From contig BPIC01000002.1 in NCBI GenBank assembly GCA_026003895.1, positions 310,001 through 374,000 on the forward strand: a stretch of DNA of 64,000 nucleotides, in the 5' to 3' direction. The DNA comes from Dehalococcoidia bacterium. Its GTDB lineage: Bacteria > Chloroflexota > Dehalococcoidia > SpSt-223. Of the stretch, positions 17,322 to 26,185 are shown piece after piece. Within the stretch, counting starts at the first letter, position 1. Each line of letters opens with the position of its first letter. The position numbers were made by a program, and so were the translations under genes. Under the pieces are notes generated by a model. The model was not told the origin of the DNA. It was given only the letters and a program-made list of their open reading frames with translations, and searched no databases.

Positions 17322-18746
17322 TTGAACGCAAGACCGTCCGATCCGGCGGAGACGGCCGATCTCCGGGCGTTGGCGCGGTATGTCGCTGCGCTGCATGTTG
17401 AGAAGCTGCCGGCGCGCGCCGTCCCGCTCGCCAAGCTAGCGCTGCTCAACCTTGTCGGGAGCCTCGCCGCTGGCAGCGACGCGAGGCTCAACCCAGCGCG
17501 GGCGGCCTTCCTCGAGTATTTGGATGGGTTCGCCTCCGCACCGCGGGTCACCGTGCCGTTCGCCGGTCGCCGCAGCCACCCCCAGCTCGCCGCCCTCGTG
17601 AGCGCGGTGACCGCGATGGCAAGCCACACCGACGACTTCAGTCCACGGGCGCGAACGCACGCCAGCGCCGTGCTCGGCGCCGTGTGCCTCGCGGTTGGCG
17701 AGGACCGGCACGTCAACGGGCGGGAGCTGCTCGCGGCATTCATCGCGGGGTGGGAGATCGCAGCACGGCTTGGTGACGCCATCCGACCAGGGCTTGCCGG
17801 ACCGGGCGCTGAGTTCGTTTCTCCGACCCACACGCCGGCGGCCGCCGCAGCTGCTGCCCGCCTCGCCGGACTGGACGAGCAAGGGATTGCCCACGCGATT
17901 GGGCTCGCCTGCGACATGGGTACGGGCCTCATCGGTCAAGCGCCCTCCCAAACGAACACGCTCCGCACACCGCTTGGCGCGTCGCTCGGTGTCTACTGCG
18001 CCGAGCTGGCGGAGCGGGGGATGACGGCCTCGCCGAATGCGCTGCTCGCGTGGCGACGTGCCTATGGCGGCGACGACGCAGCGCCGCTCGACGAGGGGAT
18101 TGACGCCAGGTGCATCCTCGCCGAGGTAGGGTTTCAACTGAAACCCTACCAGTTTTCGACTGGCGTGTATGGCTTGATCGGCGGTCTCCAACAGGCGCGA
18201 GGCGAGCACGCGTTCACCGCCGACGAGGTGGAGGCGGTCGACTGTTGGATCAGCCCGGGGATGGAGCGAGTCTATGGCGTCCTTGTGCCACGCAGTCAGG
18301 CGGAGGCGCACTTCAGCATTGGTCTCGCTTGTGCGCTGGCGCTTGTGCGCGATGAATGGGATCTCGTGGACGTGGCGACCGTCCCAAACCCAGACGCGAC
18401 CATCCGTCGGCTCACGGCCGCTGTCCGCCTGCATCGCTTGCCGGGAAGCGAGCACCTCACCGCCCTCACCGCCGCTTCGACGCGCGTCGAGGCGGCGATC
18501 CGCCTGCGCGGGGGACGGATGATCACCGTCACGCCGGCGCCGCCGCCGCCGATCGTCGATCCCGAGCGGGACGGCGCTTCTGTCCGCGCTCTCTTTCGAC
18601 GGCGCGCCGTGGCAGCGCTTGGTGACGACCGCGCGACGCGAATCGAAACCACGGTCGAAAGAATCGAGGACGTACCAGACGTGTCCTCGTTGGCAATGCT
18701 CCTGGCGGAGCCGATCAGATCGTCAGGCCGCCATCCACCGGGATAA
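17322..18746 (+). CDS. MmgE/PrpD family protein
   Basis: A 474-residue member of the 2-methylcitrate dehydratase superfamily (MmgE/PrpD), which includes iminodisuccinate epimerase and aconitate decarboxylase. Visible family features are LARYVAALHVEKLP at the N-terminus, SHTDDFSPRARTHASAV (active-site DD/H region) around residue 100, GLACDMGTGL and VGFQLKPYQFSTGVYG. The start is TTG at 17322 with GGGGG upstream, and is uncertain. The substrate cannot be inferred from context. Its 3' end overlaps the convergent fabG/phaB gene by 32 bp. A perfect 12-bp inverted repeat sits within the coding sequence (18125-18150). Confidence 0.82.
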   Translation: MNARPSDPAETADLRALARYVAALHVEKLPARAVPLAKLALLNLVGSLAAGSDARLNPARAAFLEYLDGFASAPRVTVPFAGRRSHPQLAALVSAVTAMASHTDDFSPRARTHASAVLGAVCLAVGEDRHVNGRELLAAFIAGWEIAARLGDAIRPGLAGPGAEFVSPTHTPAAAAAAARLAGLDEQGIAHAIGLACDMGTGLIGQAPSQTNTLRTPLGASLGVYCAELAERGMTASPNALLAWRRAYGGDDAAPLDEGIDARCILAEVGFQLKPYQFSTGVYGLIGGLQQARGEHAFTADEVEAVDCWISPGMERVYGVLVPRSQAEAHFSIGLACALALVRDEWDLVDVATVPNPDATIRRLTAAVRLHRLPGSEHLTALTAASTRVEAAIRLRGGRMITVTPAPPPPIVDPERDGASVRALFRRRAVAALGDDRATRIETTVERIEDVPDVSSLAMLLAEPIRSSGRHPPG

Positions 18747-19446
18747 GGGCTCCATTGATGAAGCTGGCATCGTCCGAGGCCAGGAACGCGTAGACGGCGG
18801 CAATTTCCTCGGGCTTGCCAAATCGACGGAGCGGAGTTCGCTCGTGTAGCGCGTCGGCGACCTTCTCCGGGATGGTTGCCACCATGTCGGTGGCGATGAA
18901 GCCGGGAGCGACGGCATTCACCCGGACGCCGACCGGTCCAAGCTCGCGCGCCAGCGTCTTGGTCATGGCGATGACACCTGCTTTCGTTGCCGCGTAGTTC
19001 GCTTGGCCGAAGTTGCCGGCGGCAGCGACGATTGAGCTGGCGTTGACGATCGAGCCGGAGCGTTGCTCGAGCATGTGCGGCGCAACCGCCCGGCAACAGA
19101 GCCAGACGCCCTTCAGGTTGACGTTCACGACAGCGTCGAACTGTTCCTCTGTCATCTTGATCGTTCGCGCGTCACGGGTGATGCCCGCGTTGTTGATCAG
19201 CGTGTCAATCTTGCCGCAGCGCTCGATGATGGCGGCGACGCACGCCTCGACGGAGTCCGCCCGGGCGACGTCCAAGTGGAGCGCAAAGGCGCCGTTGCCG
19301 ATGGCGCAAGCGACTTCTTGCGCCTTCGCCAGGTTGATGTCGGCAACGACGACCGTGGCGCCCTCGCGAGCGAAGCGCTCGGCGGTTGCACGGCCAATCC
19401 CTTGGCCGCCGCCCGTAATGAGCGCGACCTTGTCTCGTAGACGCAT
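18715..19446 (-). CDS. phaB: SDR reductase, probable acetoacetyl-CoA reductase / 3-oxoacyl reductase
   Basis: A 243-residue short-chain dehydrogenase of the FabG type. It has the cofactor motif TGGGQGIG (11-18), the NNAG motif, the catalytic Ser of NASSI and YAATK, with Tyr/Lys spaced by three, and the FabG-like end FINGALIPVDGGLTI. It lies downstream of phaE-phaC on the same strand, which supports NADPH-dependent reduction of acetoacetyl-CoA to (R)-3-hydroxybutyryl-CoA, the PHA precursor. A role in fatty acid synthesis cannot be excluded. The ATG is preceded by GGAG about 11 bases upstream. Confidence 0.85.
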   Translation of the reverse strand: MRLRDKVALITGGGQGIGRATAERFAREGATVVVADINLAKAQEVACAIGNGAFALHLDVARADSVEACVAAIIERCGKIDTLINNAGITRDARTIKMTEEQFDAVVNVNLKGVWLCCRAVAPHMLEQRSGSIVNASSIVAAAGNFGQANYAATKAGVIAMTKTLARELGPVGVRVNAVAPGFIATDMVATIPEKVADALHERTPLRRFGKPEEIAAVYAFLASDDASFINGALIPVDGGLTI

Positions 19447-19464
19447 GGTATGGGTTCTCCTTCA

Positions 19465-19480
19465 CCGGCCTCTCGGCCGG
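19465..19480 (-). terminator. Hairpin in the phaC-phaB gap
   Basis: Perfect 6-bp GC stem (19465-19470 with 19475-19480) with loop TCTC, lying in the 59-bp gap between phaC and phaB. No T-run follows on the minus strand, so it is more likely an RNA-stability or partial attenuation element than a full terminator. Confidence 0.3.
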
Positions 19481-19505
19481 CGGATGTTCGCGAGTGGGGC
19501 GCGAG

Positions 19506-20609
19506 TTAGTCGGACCGGGCGGCGAGCCACTCGTCGATTTGGGGCCACGTCCGTTTGCGGGCGCCGCTGCCGGCCATGATCCCGATGTGACCGCCCTGAA
19601 CGCTGAGAAGCTTTTTGTCAGTGCTCCCGACGCGATCCATGATCGAGATGGACTGGACGTTCGGCACGATATGGTCTGCGGTCGCGATGACGTTCAAGAG
19701 TGGCACGGTGATCTTCGAGACGTCGACGGTCTGACCTTTCATCTGGAGCGTCCCGTTCATCAACCGGTTCTCGCGGTAAAACCAAACGACCCACTCGCGG
19801 AACGCCGCACCGGCAAACGGGGTAAGGTCGGTCACCCAGGTGTTCATCGCTTGCCATGACTCGACGACGCTCGGATTATCGAGGTTTTCCCAGAGCCGAA
19901 CGTAACTGCCGACGAAGTTCTCGTACGGCTTCAGCATCTTATTGCCCCAGTCGATCATTTCGCCAGGCATGTTGTCCACGGCATTGAGTAACCCATCGAC
20001 GTTGAAGTACTCGCTGTCCAGCCAGATGCTGTAGGGCACTGCCGAGCGGTCCGAGAAGTCTAGAGGCGCGGTCAAGAGGATGAGATTCTTCAGCCCATCG
20101 TGTTGGCGCAACGCGGCGTAGATGGTCACCAATGTTGCGCCAATACACCAGCCGAGCAGACTGAATTCCCGCGAGCCCGAATGCGCCTTCAGCTTGCGAA
20201 TCGCGCGCGGCAGCAGATCGAGCGCGTAGTCCTCAAAGCGCAGGTGCTTATCTTCTGGTCCGGCTGTGCCCCAGTCGAGCAAGTACACGTCGTATCCCCG
20301 CTGGAGCATGAACTCGACGAAGCTGTTCCCAGGCCGCAAGTCGAAAATGTAAGGCCGATTGATCAGGGCGAAAACGAGTAGGAGCGGCACCCGATGGCGT
20401 TGCTCTGCCGGAACGTGCGGATAGTAGTGGTAGAGCGTTGCCTTGTTGAGCGTCCAGACGGTCTCCTTCGGGGTCTGCGCGATTTTGGTTTGCAGCTTGC
20501 CGGTGGCAAGCTGTGCGCCGCGCTGGGCGCCGCGCGCGAACCGCTCGATTTCTGCGCGAAACTTGAGGAGCGCCTCGGAGTCAAAGCCCGGGTATTTTGT
20601 GTTGGTCAT
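19506..20609 (-). CDS. phaC: Poly(R)-hydroxyalkanoate synthase, class III catalytic subunit
   Basis: Polymerises (R)-3-hydroxyacyl-CoA into PHA granules. The length of 367 residues fits the short class III/IV subunits. The alpha/beta-hydrolase fold contains the lipase-like box GWCIGA with nucleophile Cys155, the acid Asp312 in ATADHIVP and His341 in GGHIGIMAG. LLLVFALINRPYIFDLRPG and GYDVYLLDWGTAGPEDKHL are typical PhaC blocks. The start ATG overlaps the upstream phaE stop (ATGA), matching the obligate two-subunit enzyme. A phasin-like gene is found separately at 28844. Confidence 0.94.
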   Translation of the reverse strand: MTNTKYPGFDSEALLKFRAEIERFARGAQRGAQLATGKLQTKIAQTPKETVWTLNKATLYHYYPHVPAEQRHRVPLLLVFALINRPYIFDLRPGNSFVEFMLQRGYDVYLLDWGTAGPEDKHLRFEDYALDLLPRAIRKLKAHSGSREFSLLGWCIGATLVTIYAALRQHDGLKNLILLTAPLDFSDRSAVPYSIWLDSEYFNVDGLLNAVDNMPGEMIDWGNKMLKPYENFVGSYVRLWENLDNPSVVESWQAMNTWVTDLTPFAGAAFREWVVWFYRENRLMNGTLQMKGQTVDVSKITVPLLNVIATADHIVPNVQSISIMDRVGSTDKKLLSVQGGHIGIMAGSGARKRTWPQIDEWLAARSD

Positions 20610-21055
20610 GAGTGGGTTCCCTTTGCGTTCCGCCGGGGCGGGCGGTTCTGCGGCTGATCCATCTCGGTCGCGGCCGCGCCGGAGGCTTGGACGGCGCGCA
20701 ACACGAGGTCGAGCTTTGTGCTCAAGTCAGCGAAACGGGAATCGATCTCGTCGAGTCGGGCATCGAGGTCATCAAGGCGGGTCTCGACGTTGGTTAGGCG
20801 CCGGGCCAGGCCGATGACATCCTCGCGGGTTGGCATATTGAGGCGCGTCAGCATCGCCTCCATATACTCGCTGATCGCCTTTTGGTATGGTGCGGCGGTG
20901 GCGAGGTAGGCGTCGATATAGGCGCCCATGCTCCGTGCGAAGCTCTCCGTGCCGACGAATTCGGCCATCGCTTTCGCCCATTGCTCGGTCGCTGCGTCGC
21001 GCATCTCGCGCCAAGCCTGCATCGGGTCCTTGGGCGAGTTGGGGTTGTCTGCCAT
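20606..21055 (-). CDS. PHA synthase accessory subunit (PhaE/PhaR-like)
   Basis: A 149-residue, mostly helical protein. The N-terminal half has DPMQAWREMRDAATEQWAKAMAEFVGTESFARSMG, then a coiled-coil RLTNVETRLDDLDARLDEIDSRFADLSTKLDLVLRAV. This matches the pattern of short PhaE/PhaR subunits, whose ..SLG/SMG..Y.. and NMPTREDV segments precede a coiled coil. It is shorter than proteobacterial PhaE. It has an excellent Shine-Dalgarno (AGGAGG) and is coupled to phaC by ATGA, and so is the first gene of the PHA operon. A phasin assignment is the alternative. Confidence 0.82.
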   Translation of the reverse strand: MADNPNSPKDPMQAWREMRDAATEQWAKAMAEFVGTESFARSMGAYIDAYLATAAPYQKAISEYMEAMLTRLNMPTREDVIGLARRLTNVETRLDDLDARLDEIDSRFADLSTKLDLVLRAVQASGAAATEMDQPQNRPPRRNAKGTHS

Positions 21056-21115
21056 TCCGCGCCTCCTACTCGTTCGGGTCGCCCCGTGACCACGGCGCCA
21101 CGAGCTGGTCTTGCT

Positions 21116-21763
21116 ATGATGCTGTCGACGCTCATGTGCGTGTCCACGGCGCCTGTTTCGTGCCTCTTGCGGCGGCCGCCGTGGCAGAGAACAGACACGC
21201 TCCTAGCGTACACCGGTCGGCAGGAGAGACGCATTCATCACGTCAGCGCAACGGCCATTCGCGAGCTCGGTCTGATCGCCGCCTGCTGGCCGCTCGCGTT
21301 CGGCCTGCTCTTGGTGGTGGTCGAATCGGTGCGCGGCCGCGCCGAGATAGGGCTCATTGGCTCGGCGGTCCTTCTCGGTCTCCTGTTTTCTGTGATCGGC
21401 GCCATCGTCTTTGACGTAGGAGAGACGGTACGCCGCTTTGCCGCGCCGGACTGGTCGGCGGTTTCCTCCGCCATCGCGGCAGACGCCGTCGTGTTCGTCG
21501 GCGCGTTGCTGACGATGGGTCTTTTCCCGTGGAACGCTCTGCCGGCTCTCGCCCTCGCGGGTCCGGCGCTCACCGCAGCATTCGCGCATCTTGCACTGAT
21601 GGCCGTGGGACGTGCTCGGCGGAACGTCCTTGGCATCGGAGGCGCGGTCGTCCTCCTCGCGCTCTGCGGTGGCGCGGCGATCGCTGGTGGAGTGCTTGCC
21701 GCGATCTGGCAAGCGGGCCTTGCCGTCCTGTCGATGGACGGGCCGAAACCTCCTTCGCCGTAA
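21116..21763 (+). CDS. Polytopic membrane protein, start uncertain
   Basis: About five transmembrane helices: LGLIAACWPLAFGLLLVVVES, IGLIGSAVLLGLLFSVIGAIVF, a third around AADAVVFVGALLTMGLFPW, a fourth at ALALAGPALTAAFAHLALMAV and a fifth at VVLLALCGGAAIAGGVLAAIW. No family is recognised. The ATG at 21116 is formal; the first ~47 codons look non-coding. A good Shine-Dalgarno (AGGAG) is placed six bases before an in-frame ATT at about 21233, where the protein-like sequence begins, so a rare ATT start is possible. It is divergent from phaE and upstream of the BatA operon. Confidence 0.55.
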   Translation: MMLSTLMCVSTAPVSCLLRRPPWQRTDTLLAYTGRQERRIHHVSATAIRELGLIAACWPLAFGLLLVVVESVRGRAEIGLIGSAVLLGLLFSVIGAIVFDVGETVRRFAAPDWSAVSSAIAADAVVFVGALLTMGLFPWNALPALALAGPALTAAFAHLALMAVGRARRNVLGIGGAVVLLALCGGAAIAGGVLAAIWQAGLAVLSMDGPKPPSP

Positions 21764-21837
21764 CGCTCTAAGAAAAGTATCACCGCCACCTCGCGTGGGG
21801 TACACTTTGAGCTATTCGCGCCCACCACGGAGGGAAG

Positions 21838-23445
21838 ATGGCCGTCGTTGCCTCTTCACCAATCCGCCGTCCTCAAATTGAGAGCGTCATCGCCTTTGTT
21901 CGGGCGCTGCGCGCCTTTCTCTGGGGCAAACGTGCCGCGCAGATCGGGCTCCGGTCGGTCACGGCGACGGCGGGACTGTTGCTGTTGGCGCGTTTGGCTG
22001 CCGCACTTGGTGCACCGGGCGCGGCTGATGCTCTTCTTCTGCTCGCAGGCATGCTCGTTGTCGGCGGCGCAATTGCGGTCGTGCGGAGTCGGCCAACCGA
22101 GGCAGAAGCGGCGCGGGCGGCCGACCGGTCCCTTGGGCTCCGCGAACGGCTCGGGACAGCCCTTGAACTTGCCGAAGGACCGCAACGGGGCGCGTTGGCG
22201 GCGCTTCAGTTGGCCGACACGGGGGCGCTGCTGGCGGGCCGGCGGCCAGCCGAGGCGTTCGGGTCGCTCCTTCCGCGGCGCGATCTGGCCATTGCGGCTG
22301 CTGTGGTTCTGCTTGCCCTGGCTGCGTGGGTCGCGCTGCCTGACTTGTCGTCGGTCATCCGCTCGCCGTTCGGTGGGCAGGCCCCTCCCGAACCGGAAAC
22401 GGCCGCGCCAGCTGCCGTCAGCGACCTCAACCAAAACAATGTCAACGACATTCTCGGCAGCATCGAGGAGACGCGCCGCCGCGCACAGGAACGCCAAATC
22501 GATCCGGCGGAGGCTCAGCGTCAGCTGAGCCAGGCGGAAGCTCGCTTGAATGCGCGGATCGAAGCAAGCAATCGTCAGCAGCAAAACCTCCAGAGTCTTG
22601 CCGACCAGTTGCGCCAGACCTCTACCGCGCAGGATATCGCTGGCGCGATCGATCGAGGCGACTACAGCACCGCAAGCGACCTGCTGAATCAACTTGCCCG
22701 GGAGTCGGACCAACTGTCGCCGCAAGCGCGGCGCGAGCTGGCCCAAGCGCTGGAGCGCGCCGCTCAGCAGACTCAGCAGAACACCGGCTTGCGAGATGCG
22801 GAACGGCGTGCGGCCCAAGCGCTCTCACGCGGCGACTATCAGGAGATCGACCGCGCGATGCGCAATCTCGGCGATCAGGTCGGGATGGCGGGCCGCGACG
22901 TGGTGCCGCAGAACGAGCTTGGGCGGGCGCAAAGTCGGCTCGACCAAGCCCGCCAGGAACTTGGCTTGGGCGAGGGCCAGAACGGCGATGGTGACCAAGG
23001 AATGGAGGCGCGTGGTGGCCAGCCTTCGTCCGGCGGACAGCAGCCGGGGAATTCCGCCAACGGATCGCAGCCGGGCGTGATGCCGGGACAGAACCGGGCT
23101 GGTCAAGGCGGTCAGGAGGCCCAGCCGGGTCAGCAAGGACAGCCCCAGCAAGGCATCGGCAATCAACGTCCGGGCGAGTTGCCACAGCAAGACAATCCCT
23201 CCGGCGACCGGCTTGGGGTTGGTGGGCGTCCCGTTCAGATCGAAGCTCCGGATTCCGGCGGCCAATTGCGGCCGTCTGACGGTCAGGGAGAGCAACGCGG
23301 CGGCCAGTTGACGAACGCTCGCCCGGCCACCGGTGTCGGCGTCGCCCAGCCCACCGATCCGGTTGAGAGCCCGGCGGACTTCACCCGGGTCGCGCCTGAG
23401 CGCCGGCCATCGGTCCGGACCTATTTCACCCCGAACGGCCGGTGA
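21838..23445 (+). CDS. Membrane protein with Gln-rich coiled coil (DUF4175-like), first gene of vWA operon
   Basis: A 535-residue protein. Hydrophobic segments lie at roughly 40-80 and 140-163. Between them is a TEAEAARAADRSLGLRERLGTALELAEG motif seen in proteins that precede BatA-like operons. Residues ~195-345 form a long Gln/Arg/Ala coiled coil (ARESDQLSPQARRELAQALE), and ~370-500 is low-complexity Gly/Gln. GGAGG precedes the ATG. Its stop overlaps the DUF58 GTG. I infer a scaffold or assembly role in the outer leaflet; the exact family is uncertain. Confidence 0.75.
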   Translation: MAVVASSPIRRPQIESVIAFVRALRAFLWGKRAAQIGLRSVTATAGLLLLARLAAALGAPGAADALLLLAGMLVVGGAIAVVRSRPTEAEAARAADRSLGLRERLGTALELAEGPQRGALAALQLADTGALLAGRRPAEAFGSLLPRRDLAIAAAVVLLALAAWVALPDLSSVIRSPFGGQAPPEPETAAPAAVSDLNQNNVNDILGSIEETRRRAQERQIDPAEAQRQLSQAEARLNARIEASNRQQQNLQSLADQLRQTSTAQDIAGAIDRGDYSTASDLLNQLARESDQLSPQARRELAQALERAAQQTQQNTGLRDAERRAAQALSRGDYQEIDRAMRNLGDQVGMAGRDVVPQNELGRAQSRLDQARQELGLGEGQNGDGDQGMEARGGQPSSGGQQPGNSANGSQPGVMPGQNRAGQGGQEAQPGQQGQPQQGIGNQRPGELPQQDNPSGDRLGVGGRPVQIEAPDSGGQLRPSDGQGEQRGGQLTNARPATGVGVAQPTDPVESPADFTRVAPERRPSVRTYFTPNGR

Positions 23446-24371
23446 CCAGCCCAGCGCCGAACCTCCGGCTTTCTCAGAATCTCGACAGCGGGCGCACGAT
23501 GCTCGGCGACGAGACGTTCCTGCGCTCGCTCGAGCAGCTTGCCATTCTGGTTCGCCGGGTCACCCGGCCCGGCCTCAACGGCGAGCACCGTGGGTTGACC
23601 CGATCGAATTCGGCCGAGTTCGCCGATTATCGACCCTACGCCCCCGGCGATGACTTCCGCCGCATTGACTGGAACTTGTATGGCCGCGTCGGCGCGCTCT
23701 TTGTCCGCCTCTCGGAAGCGCGTGAGGATGTCGCGATCCACGTCCTGCTTGATACCAGTCGATCGATGGATTTCGGCCGTCCGAATAAGCTCGCTTACGC
23801 CAAGCGGCTGGTGGCTGCGCTCAGCTACATCGCGCTCAGTCGGCTCGACCAGGTTTCGGTTGGAGCGCTGACCTACGACGTGGTCGACCGAGCCGGGCCG
23901 TTGCGCGGGAAGGACCGCGTCCACCGCCTGCTCGGCTTTCTCGACAGTCTGAGCGCTCGTGGCACAACCGACCTCAACACGGCTCTGCGCCGCTATGCCG
24001 ATACCGGGCAACCCCACGGCGTCGCGATCGTCGTTTCCGACCTGTTGTCTCCGTCGGGCTTTCGAGCCGGGATCGAACGGCTGCGCGCCGCTCGGATGGA
24101 GGCGGTTGTGCTTCAGGTGCTCGCTCCACAGGAGCTCGCGCCCGCCGTCGCAGGCGATGTCGAACTCGTTGACCGTGAGACGGGTGAGATCGTCGAGGTG
24201 ACGTTGACCGAGGCCGTCGTGAACGAATATCAGCGCCGCCTCCGGGAGTGGACGGCCGAAAACGAGCGGATCTGTGCCGACCTCGGCGTCTCGTTCCATC
24301 AAATGAGCAGCGCGACGGCAATCGAAACCGTGGTGGTGACTGAGCTGCGCTCCCGCCGGATTCTGGTATGA
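23442..24371 (+). CDS. DUF58 domain protein
   Basis: A 309-residue cytosolic protein of the DUF58 family, which regularly accompanies MoxR ATPases and BatA/vWA proteins. The hallmark block is FADYRPYAPGDDFRRIDWNLYGR (about residues 63-85). A degenerate vWA-like segment DTSRSMDFG begins near 104. It starts with GTG overlapping the previous stop (GTGA) and ends overlapping the next start (ATGA). No MoxR gene is in the window, though MoxR is the usual partner. Confidence 0.9.
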   Translation: MTSPAPNLRLSQNLDSGRTMLGDETFLRSLEQLAILVRRVTRPGLNGEHRGLTRSNSAEFADYRPYAPGDDFRRIDWNLYGRVGALFVRLSEAREDVAIHVLLDTSRSMDFGRPNKLAYAKRLVAALSYIALSRLDQVSVGALTYDVVDRAGPLRGKDRVHRLLGFLDSLSARGTTDLNTALRRYADTGQPHGVAIVVSDLLSPSGFRAGIERLRAARMEAVVLQVLAPQELAPAVAGDVELVDRETGEIVEVTLTEAVVNEYQRRLREWTAENERICADLGVSFHQMSSATAIETVVVTELRSRRILV

Positions 24372-26185
24372 GCGTGCTTGCGCCGGCATTGCTCGGCTTC
24401 CTCGGCCTGATCCCCGTCATCATCCTCATCTACCTGATTCGTGCCCAACGCCGCCGCGAACCAGTCAGCAGCGTTCTGCTCTGGCGCAACCTCGTGCAAG
24501 ACCTCGAGATGCGGACCCGGTTCCGACGGCCGCCGATCACGCTCTTGCTCCTTCTCCAACTGCTGGCGGTGGTCATCGGGACGTTGGCGCTTGCTCGTCC
24601 GTTTTGGGAGACCACCGCCCCGCCAGCACGCCAACTCGTGCTCGTCGTCGACGCCTCCGCTTCGATGAACGCGACCGATGTCCAGCCGAACCGGCTTGCC
24701 GAAGCGAAAGCCCGAGCGCGCGAGGCGGCAGCGAGCGCAGGAGCCGACACCGCGATCGCGGTCGTGCGGGCTGGGCCGAGGGCGACGCTCGAGGTCGCGA
24801 CGCGCGACAGCGGCGCGGCGATCGCGGCCATCGACGCCATTCAACCCTCGGACGGTGCGGCCGATATGCGTACCGCGTGGCTGCTCGCTGGGTCGGTCGC
24901 TGCCGCACGGCCAGAGATACCCGCCACCGTCGTTTTGTTCAGCGACGGATCGTTCCTCGGTCCGCTTCCCTCCATCCCCGCGAGCCTCGCGATCGTGCCG
25001 ATCGGAAATGGAAGCGACAATCAAGCGATTGTCCAGGTCGGCGTCCGCCGTCCGCCAGCGGGAAGTGCGCGCCCCGACGCCTTCGTTCGTGTGGCGAACT
25101 ACGCGTCAGAGCCGGTCGAGCGGCGGGTGCGCGCGTTTGGCGACGGCTTGTCGTTCGACGAGCAGACGGTCCGCCTCGGGGCGAGGGCGACCACCGATCT
25201 CGTGTTCGAACCGCCGGTGGGCACGCGCGTCTTCGCGGTTCAGCTTGTCGGCGGCGACGTCCTGCGAGCCGACGACCGGGCCGAGGCCGTCCTGCCGCAA
25301 TCCGGCGAGCGCGAGGTGCTCCTCGTCTCGACCGCGCCCGAGGTGATGCGCCGCGCCCTCCGCGCCATTCCCCAACTGACGGTACGTGAGGTTGCGCCGG
25401 ACCTTTATCGCGACTCGGGAAGCGCGGCGCTGGTAGTGTTCGATGGCTATCTCCCGCCCGCGTTGCCGCCGGCCCCCTTGCTGATTGTGAATCCTCCGGT
25501 TGGATCGTGGATCGCGAGCGCCCGGATTGGCCGACCCGGCTACGCGATCGGCATCGACCCGGAGAGTGCAGTCGTGGCGGGGGTCGATCTGGCGGCAGTC
25601 GAGTTTGGCCGCGTGGCGCAGCTGGTCGTGCCGAGTTGGGCGGCGCCGGTTGTCACCGGTCCGGATGGGCCGCTCATCCTCGAGGGCGAGCGTGACGGCC
25701 GGCGCGTCGTCGTGCTGGGGTTCGAGCCCGCTGCCTCAAATTTGCCGAAGATGGTCGCGTTTCCGGCGCTGATTGCGAACGCCGTCGACTGGGTGTTGGC
25801 TGGTCCAGACGGTGCAGCGCCCGCTGGGACGACGATCCGGCTTCCGGGGGGGGTACGCGGAGACCTCGTCGGGCCGGAAGGTCGTCGCGTGGAGTCTGCT
25901 GCGCTGGCGTTGACCGCCGACACCGACATCGCCGGGCTTTACCAACTGCGTCGTCTCGGCGCGGACCCGTTGACGCTCTTTGCCATCAATGTCGCCGACG
26001 AGCGCGAGTCGGACGTTGCGCCCCGTCAACCAGCCGTCGGGCAGCCGATTCGACCTTTCTCGCTGCCGGCGCTTGGCGTCGAAGGCGAGCCGGTTGGGAT
26101 TGAATTCTGGCCGTATCTCGCCGGGGGATTGCTTCTCTTGCTGGTTGTGGAATGGTTGGTCTACACCCGAAGGGGCTCGACATGA
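24368..26185 (+). CDS. BatA-like membrane von Willebrand factor A protein
   Basis: A 605-residue protein. N-terminal helices (FLGLIPVIILIYLI, then ITLLLLLQLLAVVIGTLALARP) precede a vWA domain with LVLVVDASASMNATD (~93) carrying a DxSxS MIDAS motif, and FSDGSFLGPLPS. Middle domains of extracytoplasmic beta type follow, and one C-terminal helix (FWPYLAGGLLLLLVVEWLVY) ends the protein. A run of eight Gs at 25846-25853 lies in frame. It is likely a metal-dependent adhesion/interaction platform at the membrane. Both ends overlap neighbouring genes by four bases. Confidence 0.85.
   Translation: MSVLAPALLGFLGLIPVIILIYLIRAQRRREPVSSVLLWRNLVQDLEMRTRFRRPPITLLLLLQLLAVVIGTLALARPFWETTAPPARQLVLVVDASASMNATDVQPNRLAEAKARAREAAASAGADTAIAVVRAGPRATLEVATRDSGAAIAAIDAIQPSDGAADMRTAWLLAGSVAAARPEIPATVVLFSDGSFLGPLPSIPASLAIVPIGNGSDNQAIVQVGVRRPPAGSARPDAFVRVANYASEPVERRVRAFGDGLSFDEQTVRLGARATTDLVFEPPVGTRVFAVQLVGGDVLRADDRAEAVLPQSGEREVLLVSTAPEVMRRALRAIPQLTVREVAPDLYRDSGSAALVVFDGYLPPALPPAPLLIVNPPVGSWIASARIGRPGYAIGIDPESAVVAGVDLAAVEFGRVAQLVVPSWAAPVVTGPDGPLILEGERDGRRVVVLGFEPAASNLPKMVAFPALIANAVDWVLAGPDGAAPAGTTIRLPGGVRGDLVGPEGRRVESAALALTADTDIAGLYQLRRLGADPLTLFAINVADERESDVAPRQPAVGQPIRPFSLPALGVEGEPVGIEFWPYLAGGLLLLLVVEWLVYTRRGST

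Noticed and set aside
25846-25853. G8 tract as a frameshift site in the BatA-like gene
   Set aside because: The frame is continuous through it (RLPGGVRGDLVGPEG) and the downstream protein is normal.
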